From Niallia nealsonii (lineage in GTDB: Bacteria; Bacillota; Bacilli; Bacillales; Cytobacillaceae): a stretch of DNA of 64,000 nt. The number at the start of each line of letters is the position of its first letter. The stretch's first letter is position 1. Below, piece after piece: positions 19,191-29,105 of the stretch. The stretch covers positions 62,001 through 126,000 of the forward strand of contig NZ_PISE01000008.1 of assembly GCF_002835805.1 (NCBI RefSeq). The letters run 5' to 3'. A model generated the notes under the pieces. It was not told the origin of the DNA. It made no database searches and saw only the letters and a list, made by a program, of their open reading frames with translations. The translations under genes were made by a program, and so were the position numbers.

Positions 19191-20951
19191 ATGCGTAAAA
19201 CAAAAATAGTTTGTACAATTGGTCCTGCTAGTGAAAGTATTGAAAAATTAACAAAATTAATGGAATCTGGGATGAACGTAGCACGATTGAACTTTTCACA
19301 TGGTGATTATGAAGAGCATGGCGCACGTATTAAAAATATTCGTGAAGCAGCTGAAATTGCAGGCAAAAATATTGCGATTTTATTGGATACAAAAGGACCA
19401 GAAATTCGTACTCATAATATGAAAGACGGCGCGTTGGAGTTAGTGGCTGGAAACGATATCATCATCTCTATGAGTGAAGTTGAAGGTACAACAGAAAAAT
19501 TCTCTGTAACTTATGAAGGTCTTATTGAGGATGTAACAGAAGGAAGCAAAATTTTATTAGATGATGGACTTATTGGTTTAGAAGTAACAAAAGTTGATGC
19601 TTCTGCTAAAGAATTACATACTAAAATTTTGAACTCTGGTACATTAAAAAATAAAAAGGGTGTTAATGTTCCTGGCGTTTCCGTAAAATTACCTGGTATT
19701 ACAGAAAAAGACGCAAACGATATCCGATTTGGAGTTGAACAAGGTCTTGACTTTATCGCTGCATCATTTGTTCGTCGTGCTTCTGATGTTTTGGAAATTA
19801 AACAACTTTTAGAAGATAATAACGCATCGCATATCCATATTATTCCAAAAATTGAAAACCAAGAAGGTGTCGATAATATTGATGAAATTCTTGAAGTTTC
19901 TGATGGATTAATGGTAGCTCGTGGAGATTTAGGTGTAGAAATTCCGGCAGAAGAAGTTCCTCTAGTACAAAAAATGCTGATTAAAAAATGTAATATTTTA
20001 GGGAAACCGGTTATTACAGCTACACAAATGCTAGATTCAATGCAACGCAACCCTCGACCAACTCGTGCAGAAGCTAGTGATGTTGCAAATGCTATTTTTG
20101 ATGGTACAGATGCAATTATGCTTTCAGGAGAAACAGCAGCAGGAGTATATCCAGTAGAAGCTGTTCAAACAATGAATAATATTGCTTCTAGAGCAGAGCA
20201 AGCTTTAAATCATAAAGAAATTCTTTCAAAAAGAAGCCGTGATGTAGAACCTAATATTACAGATTCTATCGGCCAATCTGTTGCACATACAGCATTAAAC
20301 TTAGAAGTGAAGGCAGTCATTACACCAACTGGCAGTGGACATACAGCTAGAATGATTTCTAAATATCGTCCAGAGGCTCCAATTGTTGCAGTAACATATG
20401 ATGCACATATCATGAGACAGCTTGCGTTAGTTTGGGGTGTTTATCCTCGATTAAGCCAGAAATCGGAATCAACAGATGAAATGTTAGATGTTGCTGTACA
20501 AGAAAGTGTTAACAGTGCAATCGTTACACATGGTGATTTAGTTGTCATTACTGCAGGTCTTCCTGTTGGAGAAACAGGTACAACTAATATTATGAAAATC
20601 CATGTAATTGGCGATATTCTTGCAAAAGGCCAAGGAATCGGCCGTAAAACTGCTTTTGGTAAAGTAGTTGTTGCACATACAGCGACAGAAGCTTTAGAAA
20701 AAGTAACTACAGGTTCTATTTTAGTTACAACGGGAACAGACCGCGATATGGTTCCTGCTCTTGAAAAATGTAGTGCTTTAATTACAGAAGAGGGTGGTTT
20801 AACAAGCCATGCTGCAGTAGTAGGCTTAAATATCGGCATTCCTGTAATTGTAGGCGTTGAAAATGCTACAAGCATTTTCAAAGATGGACAAGACATTACA
20901 GTAGATACGCGAATTGGAACAGTTTACAGTGGACATGCAAGCGTACTTTAA
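19191..20951 (+). CDS. pyk: Pyruvate kinase with C-terminal PEP-utiliser domain
   Basis: Pyk converts PEP and ADP to pyruvate and ATP. Residues 1-470 form the catalytic and regulatory domains, with [10 protein letters not shown] near 36, DTKGPEIRT near 66 and the active-site lysine and glutamate block [13 protein letters not shown] near 217. Residues 475-586 are the extra PEP-utilising mobile domain typical of Bacillus and Geobacillus enzymes, ending with [12 protein letters not shown] that holds its histidine. Total length 586 agrees with B. subtilis. The gene follows pfkA at 130 bp with GGAGGAT upstream of its ATG. Confidence 0.98.
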   Translation: MRKTKIVCTIGPASESIEKLTKLMESGMNVARLNFSHGDYEEHGARIKNIREAAEIAGKNIAILLDTKGPEIRTHNMKDGALELVAGNDIIISMSEVEGTTEKFSVTYEGLIEDVTEGSKILLDDGLIGLEVTKVDASAKELHTKILNSGTLKNKKGVNVPGVSVKLPGITEKDANDIRFGVEQGLDFIAASFVRRASDVLEIKQLLEDNNASHIHIIPKIENQEGVDNIDEILEVSDGLMVARGDLGVEIPAEEVPLVQKMLIKKCNILGKPVITATQMLDSMQRNPRPTRAEASDVANAIFDGTDAIMLSGETAAGVYPVEAVQTMNNIASRAEQALNHKEILSKRSRDVEPNITDSIGQSVAHTALNLEVKAVITPTGSGHTARMISKYRPEAPIVAVTYDAHIMRQLALVWGVYPRLSQKSESTDEMLDVAVQESVNSAIVTHGDLVVITAGLPVGETGTTNIMKIHVIGDILAKGQGIGRKTAFGKVVVAHTATEALEKVTTGSILVTTGTDRDMVPALEKCSALITEEGGLTSHAAVVGLNIGIPVIVGVENATSIFKDGQDITVDTRIGTVYSGHASVL

Positions 20952-20960
20952 TTATTAATA

Positions 20961-21090
20961 CAGGCTCTTTTCGTAAACTTTGTTGTTTTGTAGCCAATTA
21001 ATTAGAGCGGAAGGCAAGTGCCTGAAACGCAAATCAAGGGTTAGCGGAACGAAACCATACAAAAAACAACAAGCCCTGCGAAAACAGCTT
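20961..21090. repeat. Dispersed inverted-repeat family B, copy B2
   Basis: The left arm GGCTCTTTTCGTAAACTTTG with TTGTTTT pairs with the right arm AAAACAACAAGCCCTGCGAA and AACAGC. The interior has TTAGAGCGGAAGGC, seen in other family members. The copy starts 10 bp after the pyk stop. Confidence 0.75.
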
Positions 21091-21097
21091 TAATAAA

Positions 21098-21139
21098 AAA
21101 TAAGTGTCACTAGATAAAACTAGTGGCACTTATTTTTTT
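21098..21139 (+). terminator. Terminator of pfkA-pyk
   Basis: AAATAAGTGTCACTAG pairs with CTAGTGGCACTTATTTTTTT around six bases. Confidence 0.93.
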
Positions 21140-21286
21140 GACTGGAAGTTTTAGGGGATAATCTTCCTTCTTTTATCTATAAAGGTTTGTCCCTAGATTA
21201 AATTATATTTAGAGATGATTTAATATTTTTTTCTTAAGCAGAAAATAGGTATAATAGACTTAAGTCATTAACTAGGAGGAGAATAA

Positions 21287-21676
21287 TTGCGCTATTTTTT
21301 AATTGTCTTATTATGTGCGCCAGTCGTGGAAATAGCAGTTTTTCTATTAGCGGGTAAAGTATTTGGCATTGCTGAGACGCTAATTTTTATTATAGGAACA
21401 GGATTAATAGGCGGTTATTTATTAAAAAAACAAGGCTTTAAAGCATATAAAAATGTTCAAGAGAAGCTTCATTCGGGACAATTGCCAGGGGAGACTATTT
21501 TAGATGGATTATGTGTATTGGCAGGAGGAGTTTTGCTAGTATTGCCAGGGTTCTTATCTGATATAGCAGGAGCATTTATTTTGTTTCCTCCAACTAAAAA
21601 ATTAGTAAAAAGACTTCTTTTACAGTCCATGCAGCGAAAACTGCAAAAAAAGAATCGCATAACAATTATTCATTAA
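21287..21676 (+). CDS. fxsA: FxsA family membrane protein
   Basis: The 129-residue protein matches the FxsA/YtzA family: an N-terminal hydrophobic pair (residues 2-22 and 28-50) with LLCAPVVEIAVFLLAG, a polar loop KKQGFKAYKNVQEKLHSGQLP, then a third membrane segment with GGVLLVLPGFLSDIAG and a basic tail. In E. coli FxsA overproduction overcomes exclusion of phage T7 in F plasmid strains; its normal role is unclear. The start is TTG with AGGAGGAG upstream. Confidence 0.9.
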   Translation: MRYFLIVLLCAPVVEIAVFLLAGKVFGIAETLIFIIGTGLIGGYLLKKQGFKAYKNVQEKLHSGQLPGETILDGLCVLAGGVLLVLPGFLSDIAGAFILFPPTKKLVKRLLLQSMQRKLQKKNRITIIH

Positions 21677-21677
21677 G

Positions 21678-21730
21678 AAAAAAGAGGGGATTAAGGTAGA
21701 TGAAAACTACTCATTAGTCTCCTCTTTTTA
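21678..21730 (+). terminator. Probable terminator after fxsA
   Basis: AAAAAAGAGGGGATTAA pairs, with G-U pairs, with TTAGTCTCCTCTTTTT. Confidence 0.65.
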
Positions 21731-21800
21731 GGCTGTGTTAAAGTTAATGATTGTTTTTTCACAAGGATAATTAAAGCTTTACTTTATCTTAAGCGTTAGT

Positions 21801-22916
21801 TTAGTTATTTTTGCCGACAATATAGTTCCAGACATCATGAAAAATATTTGCTCTATTTAATGTGCTGATAATGACTAGTGTAACAGGGCCAATAAGTAGA
21901 CCGAGGAATCCCATCAATTTAAATCCTACAAATAAAGCAATTAAAGTAGCTAATGGATCAAGGCCTATGCTGGTTGAAAGTATTTTAGGCTCCATAATTT
22001 GACGCTGAACAAGAACAATAATATATAAAACAGATAAACCAATTGCTATTCCTGTTTGTCCTGTGATCATTTCATAAATAATCCAAGGAATAAAAATGAG
22101 GCCTGTACCTAAATAAGGGATAATATCGACAATTCCTGTGATAAGTGCAATGGTAATAGCGTAATCGACTCTTAGTATTAATAAACCGATTAAGATGATA
22201 ACAGTTGTAATAGAGACGAGTGTTAGCTGAGCTTTTATAAATCCTAATAGAGCTTTTTTTAAGTCGAAAAAAACGGTTTTACTGCTTCTGTGTACACGAC
22301 TAGGCAGGATTTTCCCAAATTTTGTTGCTAGACGAGTCCAATCTTTGCTGATAAAAAAAGTGGCTAATAAGGAAAATATAAGGACGCTTGCTGCATTAGG
22401 AAACCAGGATAAAATAATTGGAATTTTTTGAAAAAAACCTTGAATGAAATCACCCATTTTTGTTCCTACTTGCTCTCCAACATTTTTTATATTGGCAATG
22501 ATTGTATCTTGTTGGCCTGTTTCTAAATTATTGAATAAACTTGCTATTTTATTGTAAAAAGGGATGATTTGTGCGGTGAAAATATTTTCAATATATTCAA
22601 TTAGAGTATCAATATGTTTTGGAACTACGTCCGCCAAATAGGCAGCTCCTGCAACAATTTCAGCTATTAGCAAAGTAATTAGCCCGGCAAATACAGAAAG
22701 TATAAGCAGAATGCTGAGTACTACCGCAAAAGTTCGAGGCAATTTGCATGTATATTGAAAAAAATTCACTAACGGATTCATGATGAAGGCTATTAAAAAG
22801 CCAATAATAAATGGATAAGTTATTTTGGATAAATAGAAGATACTAACGATAGTTACTACTGCTAATAGGATGACAAATAGTAATCGAAAAGTCCGGTCTA
22901 AATAGGTTTGATTCAA
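21801..22916 (-). CDS. ytvI: Sporulation integral membrane protein YtvI (AI-2E permease family)
   Basis: The 371-residue protein has the AI-2E/UPF0118 layout: two N-terminal membrane helices, a large polar segment (about 90-150), then five or six helices including DIIPYLGTGLIFIPW and SIGLDPLATLIALFVGFKLMG (the family block near residues 315-335). B. subtilis YtvI has the same length and is a sporulation protein of unknown transport role. The start is TTG with GGAGG 8 bases upstream. A weak SigE-like promoter lies just ahead. A second AI-2E family gene is at 47697. Confidence 0.88.
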   Translation of the reverse strand: MNQTYLDRTFRLLFVILLAVVTIVSIFYLSKITYPFIIGFLIAFIMNPLVNFFQYTCKLPRTFAVVLSILLILSVFAGLITLLIAEIVAGAAYLADVVPKHIDTLIEYIENIFTAQIIPFYNKIASLFNNLETGQQDTIIANIKNVGEQVGTKMGDFIQGFFQKIPIILSWFPNAASVLIFSLLATFFISKDWTRLATKFGKILPSRVHRSSKTVFFDLKKALLGFIKAQLTLVSITTVIILIGLLILRVDYAITIALITGIVDIIPYLGTGLIFIPWIIYEMITGQTGIAIGLSVLYIIVLVQRQIMEPKILSTSIGLDPLATLIALFVGFKLMGFLGLLIGPVTLVIISTLNRANIFHDVWNYIVGKNN

Positions 22917-22949
22917 ATAAATATCCTCCTGTTCTTTTCGCTATTTTAA

Positions 22950-22978
22950 GGTATATGCTGATAAAACTAAAACTATGT
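22950..22978 (-). promoter_or_regulatory. Weak SigE-like promoter of ytvI
   Basis: ACATAGT and CATATACC on the minus strand are separated by 14 bp; five of seven and six of eight positions agree with the SigE consensus. Confidence 0.3.
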
Positions 22979-23257
22979 AGTATCGCGCTTGCTAATCAAA
23001 GGCTTCTAATGTACCCCTGCTATAAGGGGCGAATAGCTAAGAAAGTGAAGCATAATCATGGGGGTCTTATTGCTCCTTCATACAGGAAAAAGTTTATTAT
23101 ATCTATATTATAGTAAAGAACTGATGAAAATACTAAATTTTCGCTAATATAAATAGGAAGAAACAAAATGTTTATTTATTAATAAATCTTAGCTCATTGA
23201 TCAATATTTTTTAGAAGAACGAAACAACAATATATTCCAAAAAGGAAGGAGCTATTT
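22979..23257. other. Divergent intergenic region, ytvI to DUF441 gene
   Basis: A short hairpin CCCCT/AGGGG lies at about 23015-23030. No known leader or repeat copy was recognised. Confidence 0.4.
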
Positions 23258-23719
23258 ATGTTTTCATCATCGTATTTGTTTTTATATTTGCTTCTTGTTA
23301 TTGCATTTGTTGCGAAAAATAATTCATTGCTTATTGCGGTTGCCAGTTTAATTATATTAAAAGCAGTTGGACTAGATGCAAAGACATTTTCTCATATACA
23401 GTCAAAAGGAATAAATTGGGGGGTAACGGTTATTACAATTGCAGTACTTGTTCCCATTGCAACAGGAGATATTGGATTTAAAGATCTATCTGCAGCTTTT
23501 AAGTCCCCATTTGCTTGGATCGCTTTAATCTCAGGGATACTTGTTGCTTTATTAGCAAAAGGAGGCATTGTGCTATTAGCAGAAGATCCGCAAATAACAA
23601 CCGCGCTTGTGCTTGGAACAATATTTGCTGTTTCCATATTTAATGGTGTAGCAGTCGGTCCTCTTATTGGTGCAGGAATTGCCTATATAGCGATAAAAGC
23701 AATGGAGTGGATAAGATGA
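23258..23719 (+). CDS. ytwI: DUF441 family membrane protein (YtwI)
   Basis: The 153-residue protein is almost wholly hydrophobic, with four or five membrane helices and small-residue motifs such as ALLAKGGIVLLAEDPQ and GVAVGPLIGAGIAYIAIKAM. It matches the DUF441/UPF0756 family (B. subtilis YtwI), of unknown function. ATG is preceded by AAGGAAGGAG. A terminator follows. It precedes citZ as in B. subtilis. Confidence 0.88.
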   Translation: MFSSSYLFLYLLLVIAFVAKNNSLLIAVASLIILKAVGLDAKTFSHIQSKGINWGVTVITIAVLVPIATGDIGFKDLSAAFKSPFAWIALISGILVALLAKGGIVLLAEDPQITTALVLGTIFAVSIFNGVAVGPLIGAGIAYIAIKAMEWIR

Positions 23720-23817
23720 TTTCGGATAATTGTAATCTATAAACATTTTTTTACAAATATAGTACATATATTATGGGAAAAAAGTATTAGGATATAATAT
23801 TTATTTTGCTGGTCTTG

Positions 23818-23874
23818 AAAAGGATGACGTATAAATTAGGGAGAATAGGATAAAAATATAGGTCGTCCTTTTTT
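23818..23874 (+). terminator. Terminator after the DUF441 gene
   Basis: AAAAGGATGAC pairs with GTCGTCCTTTTTT (one G-U pair). Confidence 0.75.
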
Positions 23875-23875
23875 A

Positions 23876-24416
23876 TTCGAGAATAGAGGTGGAAGTACTT
23901 CGCTATAAAAAAATTACTTTATTAGGAACGTTATGGTATAATTTTCTATATGCAGAAATAAACTATACTAAGTTTTTTTTTATGAAGAAATATTTTTTAC
24001 TATTCGAATTGTAAATAAGTGTTTAAACAAGACTTTTTACAAAAAATTGTTTATAATGTATATATGGTTACCAACTTCCCACATTAAATGGAAATACTAT
24101 ATTTTTTTGATTCAAAATGTAAGCATTTTCAAATCGGAGTAATGACAAAATTATAGCTAATCAATTACTTTCTGAGTGCTTTATGAAAGCCCCTCCATTT
24201 TGACGAAAAACAATCCGTTGCACAATTTGTATTGATTTTTTAGTACATATTCAGTTAATCTAACAAAATAGTAGAAAAATTTTTAAGACTAATAAAATTG
24301 GTTCTATTTAATACTTTTTACAAAAATAAGGTAACTACATTGTTTATTTATATTGTGGGAGGAAACTTAAATACCGTATAAAAGTAAAAGGATTATAGTG
24401 TAAAGGAGAGATAAGT
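23876..24416. other. Long regulatory region upstream of citZ
   Basis: This 540-bp region has no gene. TATAAT at 24052-24057 is a candidate -10 box but lacks a good -35. A cre-like site lies downstream of it. In B. subtilis the citZ promoter is controlled by CcpC and CcpA; clear CcpC dyads were not identified by eye. Confidence 0.4.
24118..24131. promoter_or_regulatory. Candidate cre site (CcpA)
   Basis: TGTAAGCATTTTCA differs from the cre consensus TGWAARCGYTWNCW only at the central G. It lies 285 bp before citZ and about 60 bp after the candidate -10 box, where CcpA could block transcription. Confidence 0.4.
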
Positions 24417-25532
24417 ATGGCAGTTACTAGAGGTCTAGAGGGAATTATTGCTACGACTTCATCAATTAGTTCCATTATTGATGATTCATTAGCATATGTT
24501 GGATATGATATTGATGCATTAGCAGAGAATGCCAGTTTTGAAGAAATTATCTATCTATTATGGAATAGAAGATTACCGACAAATCAAGAATTAATTCAAC
24601 TGCAACAAGAGTTGGCAGAAAATGCAGAACTTCCTAAATCATTAATTAATCAACTGAGAATGATGCCATTGGATCAAGTTCATCCAATGTCAGCTCTTCG
24701 TTCCGCTGTTTCATTATTAGGAGTTTATGATGAAAACGCAGAGCTAATGGACGAAAAATCCAATTACCTCAAAGCGATAAATCTGCAAGCTAAATTGCCG
24801 ACAATCGTAACAGCATTTTCCCGTTTAAGAAAAGGGCTTGAGCCTGTATCTCCAAGAAAAGATTTAAGCTTTGCAGCAAATTTTCTCTATATGCTGACAG
24901 CAAAAGAGCCTGAGCCAATCGCAATAGAAGCGTTTAACAAAGCCCTTGTTCTGCATGCAGATCATGAGTTGAACGCGTCTACATTTACAGCACGTGTTTG
25001 TGTAGCTACATTATCTGATATATATTCTGGTGTCACTTCAGCAATTGGAGCTCTAAAAGGGCCATTGCATGGCGGTGCAAATGAAGCAGTTATGAAAATG
25101 CTAACTGAAATTGGCGATGTGGATAATGTAGATTCCTATATAAAAGATAAAATGATCAAAAAAGAAAAAATTATGGGATTTGGTCATCGTGTTTATCGTA
25201 AAGGCGATCCACGGGCAAAACATTTAAAACAGATGGCAAAAAAATTAACAGAATTAACTGGCGAAAGTCATTTATTTGATATGAGTATCAAAATAGAAGG
25301 CATGTTAAAACAGGAAAAAAATCTTGTTCCAAATGTGGATTTCTTTTCTGCATCTGTTTATCATAGCTTAGGGATAGATCATGACTTATTTACGCCGATT
25401 TTTGCTGTAAGCAGAGTTTCCGGTTGGATTGCCCATATCTTAGAGCAATATGAAAACAACCGCTTAATTAGACCACGAGCAGATTATGTGGGTCCTGAGC
25501 GATTATCATATGTTCCGATGCAAGAACGTTAA
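24417..25532 (+). CDS. citZ: Citrate synthase
   Basis: CitZ condenses acetyl-CoA and oxaloacetate in the first TCA step. The 371-residue length is that of the short Gram-positive type II enzymes. Active-site blocks are HADHELNASTF near 181, GPLHGGANEAV near 218, GFGHRVYRKGDPRAKHL near 257 and NVDFFSASVYHSLGI near 305 (catalytic Asp). ATG follows AAGGAGAG. It heads the citZ-icd-mdh cluster; an A+T palindrome rather than a clear terminator separates it from icd. Confidence 0.98.
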   Translation: MAVTRGLEGIIATTSSISSIIDDSLAYVGYDIDALAENASFEEIIYLLWNRRLPTNQELIQLQQELAENAELPKSLINQLRMMPLDQVHPMSALRSAVSLLGVYDENAELMDEKSNYLKAINLQAKLPTIVTAFSRLRKGLEPVSPRKDLSFAANFLYMLTAKEPEPIAIEAFNKALVLHADHELNASTFTARVCVATLSDIYSGVTSAIGALKGPLHGGANEAVMKMLTEIGDVDNVDSYIKDKMIKKEKIMGFGHRVYRKGDPRAKHLKQMAKKLTELTGESHLFDMSIKIEGMLKQEKNLVPNVDFFSASVYHSLGIDHDLFTPIFAVSRVSGWIAHILEQYENNRLIRPRADYVGPERLSYVPMQER

Positions 25533-25579
25533 TTGACAGGTTCCCATTAAAAACAATTATGATATATACTTAACTTAAT

Positions 25580-25611
25580 CACATATATATAAATTTATAT
25601 ATATATATGTG
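25580..25611. repeat. A+T palindrome between citZ and icd
   Basis: CACATATATATA and TATATATATGTG are perfect 12-bp arms around eight bases. It could be a cruciform, a regulator site or a weak terminator (a T-rich stretch follows). Confidence 0.6.
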
Positions 25612-25683
25612 TTTAATTCTTTTCAGAAAAGAATTCATATCTTTTTTGGAAAGTCATACATTTTCTAATACGGAGGGATTTAC

Positions 25684-26952
25684 ATGCAAGGGGAAAAAAT
25701 CACAGTAGTAGATGGAGTTCTAAACGTACCAGCAAATCCGATTGTACCTTTTATCGAAGGAGATGGAATTGGTCCTGATATTTGGGCTGCATCTGAAAGA
25801 GTATTAGATGCTGCCGTTGAAAAAGCGTATAACGGCGAACGCAAAATTGTTTGGAAAGAAGTTCTTGCTGGAGAAAAAGCATTTAATGAAACAGGAGAAT
25901 GGTTGCCGTCTGAAACACTAGATGTTATTAGGGAATATTTAATTGCCATTAAAGGACCTTTAACTACACCAGTTGGCGGTGGAATCCGTTCATTAAATGT
26001 TGCATTAAGACAAGAATTGGATCTTTTTGTATGTCTGCGTCCTGTAAGATGGTTTGAAGGAGTTCCGTCACCTGTTAAGCGACCAGAAGACACAGATATG
26101 GTGATTTTCCGCGAAAATACAGAAGATATTTATGCTGGAATCGAATATGAAAAAGGATCAGAAGCAGTGGAAAAGCTAATTTCATTTCTTCAAGATGAAA
26201 TGGGAGTAAATAAAATCAGATTTCCAGAAACTTCTGGAATCGGAATTAAACCAGTTTCGGAAGAAGGAACAAGCCGCCTTGTACGTGCTGCGATTAACTA
26301 TGCTATTAAAGAAGGCAGAAAATCGGTTACATTAGTACATAAAGGTAATATTATGAAGTATACAGAAGGAGCTTTCAAAAACTGGGGTTATGAATTAGCA
26401 GAAAAAGAATTCGGGGACAAAGTATTTACATGGGCTCAATATGACCGAATTAAAGACGAACAGGGAACTGATGCTGCAAATAAAGCACAAGCAGAAGCGG
26501 AAAGTGCTGGCAAAATTATTGTCAAAGATTCTATTGCAGATATCTTCTTACAGCAAATTTTGACTCGCCCGAAAGAGTTTGATGTTGTTGCAACAATGAA
26601 CTTGAATGGTGACTATATTTCTGATGCTCTTGCTGCACAAGTGGGCGGAATTGGTATTGCTCCTGGAGCAAATATCAACTATGAGACAGGCCATGCTATC
26701 TTTGAAGCGACACATGGTACAGCACCGAAATATGCAGGGTTGGATAAAGTAAATCCATCTTCCGTTATTCTTTCAGGTGTGCTTTTATTAGAGCATTTAG
26801 GCTGGGGTGAGGCTGCTCAACTAGTCGTTCAGTCTGTTGAAAAAACAATTGCTTCTAAAGTTGTAACATATGACTTTGCTCGTCTAATGGATGGAGCAAC
26901 AGAAGTGAAATGCTCTGAATTTGGGGATGAATTGATTAAAAACATGGATTAA
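25684..26952 (+). CDS. icd: NADP-dependent isocitrate dehydrogenase
   Basis: Icd oxidatively decarboxylates isocitrate to 2-oxoglutarate with NADP. The 422-residue protein has the Gram-positive enzyme's length. Substrate-binding blocks are [20 protein letters not shown] near 101-120 (regulatory Ser in SLN), [14 protein letters not shown] near 140 and the NADP loop [19 protein letters not shown] near 344. Catalytic aspartates lie near 285-312. ATG follows CGGAGGG. Confidence 0.98.
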   Translation: MQGEKITVVDGVLNVPANPIVPFIEGDGIGPDIWAASERVLDAAVEKAYNGERKIVWKEVLAGEKAFNETGEWLPSETLDVIREYLIAIKGPLTTPVGGGIRSLNVALRQELDLFVCLRPVRWFEGVPSPVKRPEDTDMVIFRENTEDIYAGIEYEKGSEAVEKLISFLQDEMGVNKIRFPETSGIGIKPVSEEGTSRLVRAAINYAIKEGRKSVTLVHKGNIMKYTEGAFKNWGYELAEKEFGDKVFTWAQYDRIKDEQGTDAANKAQAEAESAGKIIVKDSIADIFLQQILTRPKEFDVVATMNLNGDYISDALAAQVGGIGIAPGANINYETGHAIFEATHGTAPKYAGLDKVNPSSVILSGVLLLEHLGWGEAAQLVVQSVEKTIASKVVTYDFARLMDGATEVKCSEFGDELIKNMD

Positions 26953-26966
26953 TAATATAGCTAGGT

Positions 26967-27011
26967 GGGAGAAGAGATGTATTTTAGATGAGAGCTCTTC
27001 TCCCTTTTTTT
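26967..27011 (+). terminator. Terminator between icd and mdh
   Basis: GGGAGAAGAG and CTCTTCTCCC are perfectly complementary and are followed directly by seven T. It should lower mdh expression from the citZ promoter or allow it to be controlled separately. Confidence 0.85.
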
Positions 27012-27044
27012 AGATATTATGAAACCAAAGGGGGAGTAATAATA

Positions 27045-27977
27045 ATGAAGCGCAAAAAGATTTCTGTAATTGGTGGAGGTTTTACTGGAGCAACAACTGC
27101 TTTTTTACTTGCACAAAAAGAACTCGGCGACATTGTATTATTAGATATACCTCAAATGGAAAATCCTACAAAAGGAAAGGCCCTGGATATGTTTGAAGCA
27201 AGCCCTGTTCAAGGCTTTGATGCAAACATTATCGGCACCTCTAATTATGAAGATACGCAAAATTCCGATATTGTAGTCATAACTGCTGGAATTGCCAGAA
27301 AACCAGGAATGAGCAGAGAAGATTTGGTACAAACAAATCAATCTATTATGAAGTCTGTGACAAAAGAAATTGTAAAATACTCGCCAGAATGCATTATTAT
27401 TGTTTTATCGAATCCAGTAGATGCGATGACGTATACAGTTTATAAAGAATCAGGATTTGAAAAATCACGAGTAATTGGGCAATCGGGTGTTTTAGACACT
27501 GCTAGATTTCGAAGTTTTATTGCAATGGAACTGAATTTATCGGTAAAAGATATAACTGGTTTTGTGTTAGGTGGCCATGGTGATGATATGGTACCTCTTA
27601 CAAGATATTCTTATGCAGGTGGAATACCTTTAGAAACATTAATCCCCAAAGATCGATTAGATGAAATCATTGATAGAACCCGAAAAGGCGGGGCAGAGAT
27701 CGTTAACCTATTAGGAAATGGAAGCGCTTATTACGCTCCTGCAGCATCACTCACAGAAATGTGTGAAGGGATTATAAAAGATCAACGGAGAATCTTGCCG
27801 ACTGTCGCTTATCTGGAAGGAGAGTACGGCTATCATGATATCTATCTTGGTGTACCGACTATTGTAGGTGCAAATGGAATTGAAAAAGTCATTCAATTAG
27901 AATTGACAGAAGAAGAAAAAAAACAGTTAAATAAATCAGTAGATTCTGTTAAAAATGTATTGACTGTATTAACATAA
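27045..27977 (+). CDS. mdh: Malate dehydrogenase
   Basis: Mdh interconverts malate and oxaloacetate with NAD. The 310-residue protein is of the lactate-dehydrogenase-like type. Features are the dinucleotide loop [14 protein letters not shown] at residues 9-22, acidic Asp ending beta-2 (VLLDIPQ, NAD preference), substrate arginines in [16 protein letters not shown], and catalytic His in [18 protein letters not shown] 27045 was chosen because GGGGGAG lies just upstream; the longer frame to 26988 runs through the terminator hairpin. Confidence 0.97.
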   Translation: MKRKKISVIGGGFTGATTAFLLAQKELGDIVLLDIPQMENPTKGKALDMFEASPVQGFDANIIGTSNYEDTQNSDIVVITAGIARKPGMSREDLVQTNQSIMKSVTKEIVKYSPECIIIVLSNPVDAMTYTVYKESGFEKSRVIGQSGVLDTARFRSFIAMELNLSVKDITGFVLGGHGDDMVPLTRYSYAGGIPLETLIPKDRLDEIIDRTRKGGAEIVNLLGNGSAYYAPAASLTEMCEGIIKDQRRILPTVAYLEGEYGYHDIYLGVPTIVGANGIEKVIQLELTEEEKKQLNKSVDSVKNVLTVLT

Positions 27978-28002
27978 AATATAATGATTTGCTAGGTAAA
28001 GA

Positions 28003-28068
28003 AAAAATCAGTACAAGCATTCCTTTTCATTTAATGATTAAAGGAAATGGCTGTATTGATTTTTTTGT
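28003..28068 (+). terminator. Terminator after mdh
   Basis: Long imperfect stem: AAATCAGTACAAGCATTCCTTT against AAAGGAAATGGCTGTATTGATTTTTTT (arms within 28003-28068). Confidence 0.85.
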
Positions 28069-28140
28069 TTATGGATATTAGGGGATAAAACAAAATGATC
28101 AAAGCTCTTTCACAGGCTGTTTGGATAAGGAAGCTTTTTC

Positions 28141-28239
28141 TTACGCATTAACGGGCTTTTGATCCCCATCTAAGAGACTATAAGAGAAAACGAGAAATCT
28201 AGCTGAGTAAAAGCCTGATTGAAGTTTGACTTTATTTAA
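28141..28239 (-). repeat. Dispersed repeat family A, long copy A3
   Basis: The plus strand reads TTACGCATTAACGGGCTTTT at one end, GAGAAATCTA inside and AAAAGCCTGATTGAAGTTT then ACTTTATTTA at the other end. It is inverted relative to copies A1, A2 and A5. CGGGCTTTT and AAAAGCCTG form the shared helix with one G-U pair. It lies about 150 bp before phoP. Confidence 0.87.
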
Positions 28240-28391
28240 CTACATGAAAATAATCCCGCTAAACAAGCAAAAAAAGAAGAGAACATATTCTTTATTCTGT
28301 TTAGATGGGTTTCTTTTTATTTTATATTTATATTATAATGAAGGGGTAAATGGGGTATTCACTGGGGAATTTGATTACTTGGAGGCAATAT

Positions 28392-29105
28392 ATGAAGAAG
28401 AAAGTTCTTGTCGTAGATGATGAACAGTCTATTTTAACACTTTTGCAATATAATCTGCAGCAAGCAGGTTTTGAGTGTTTAACAGCAATGGATGGAGAAG
28501 CAGGTTTAAATTTAGCTATTCAATCAAATCCTGATGTTATTTTGCTAGATCTTATGCTTCCAAAGCTTGATGGGATGGAAGTATGCAAACAATTGCGCCA
28601 ACAACGCAATTCTACACCTATTTTAATGTTAACAGCAAAAGATGATGAATTAGACAAAATTCTTGGATTAGAACTAGGGGCAGATGATTATATGACAAAG
28701 CCTTTCAGTCCAAGAGAAGTTATTGCTCGAATTAAGGCAGTATTGAGAAGATCTCAATACCAAAAGGAAGCTCCTGCAATGGAATCAACTGATAAAGAAG
28801 AAAGCATCAGCATTGCTGATTTAAAAATATTTCCGAATTTTTATGAAGCTTATTTTAAAGACGAATTAATAGAACTTACTCCTAAAGAATTCGAATTGTT
28901 GCTATACTTAGCAAAACATAAAGGACGGGTTTTAACAAGAGACCAACTATTAAGTGCTGTTTGGAATTATGATTTTGTAGGAGATACGCGCATAGTAGAT
29001 GTACATATTAGCCATTTAAGAGAAAAAGTGGAGAGCAATACAAAAAAACCAATTTATATCAAAACAATTCGTGGTTTGGGATATAAACTTGAGGAACCAA
29101 AATAA
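28392..29105 (+). CDS. phoP: Response regulator PhoP (phosphate limitation)
   Basis: PhoP is the OmpR-type regulator of the phosphate-starvation response. The 237-residue protein has a receiver domain with the acidic pair D9-D10, phospho-acceptor D53 (ILLDLMLPKLDG) and a conserved lysine in DDYMTKPFSPRE, then an OmpR winged helix (LTPKEFELLLYLAKHKGRVL, VDVHISHLREK, IRGLGYKL). ATG 28392 follows GGAGG, and the longer frame to 28350 lacks a site. Its stop abuts the phoR ATG. It follows mdh as in B. subtilis. Confidence 0.96.
   Translation: MKKKVLVVDDEQSILTLLQYNLQQAGFECLTAMDGEAGLNLAIQSNPDVILLDLMLPKLDGMEVCKQLRQQRNSTPILMLTAKDDELDKILGLELGADDYMTKPFSPREVIARIKAVLRRSQYQKEAPAMESTDKEESISIADLKIFPNFYEAYFKDELIELTPKEFELLLYLAKHKGRVLTRDQLLSAVWNYDFVGDTRIVDVHISHLREKVESNTKKPIYIKTIRGLGYKLEEPK

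Noticed and set aside
19511-20050. 179-codon minus-strand frame within pyk
   Set aside because: It is an antisense shadow of a strongly conserved gene with biased codon use.
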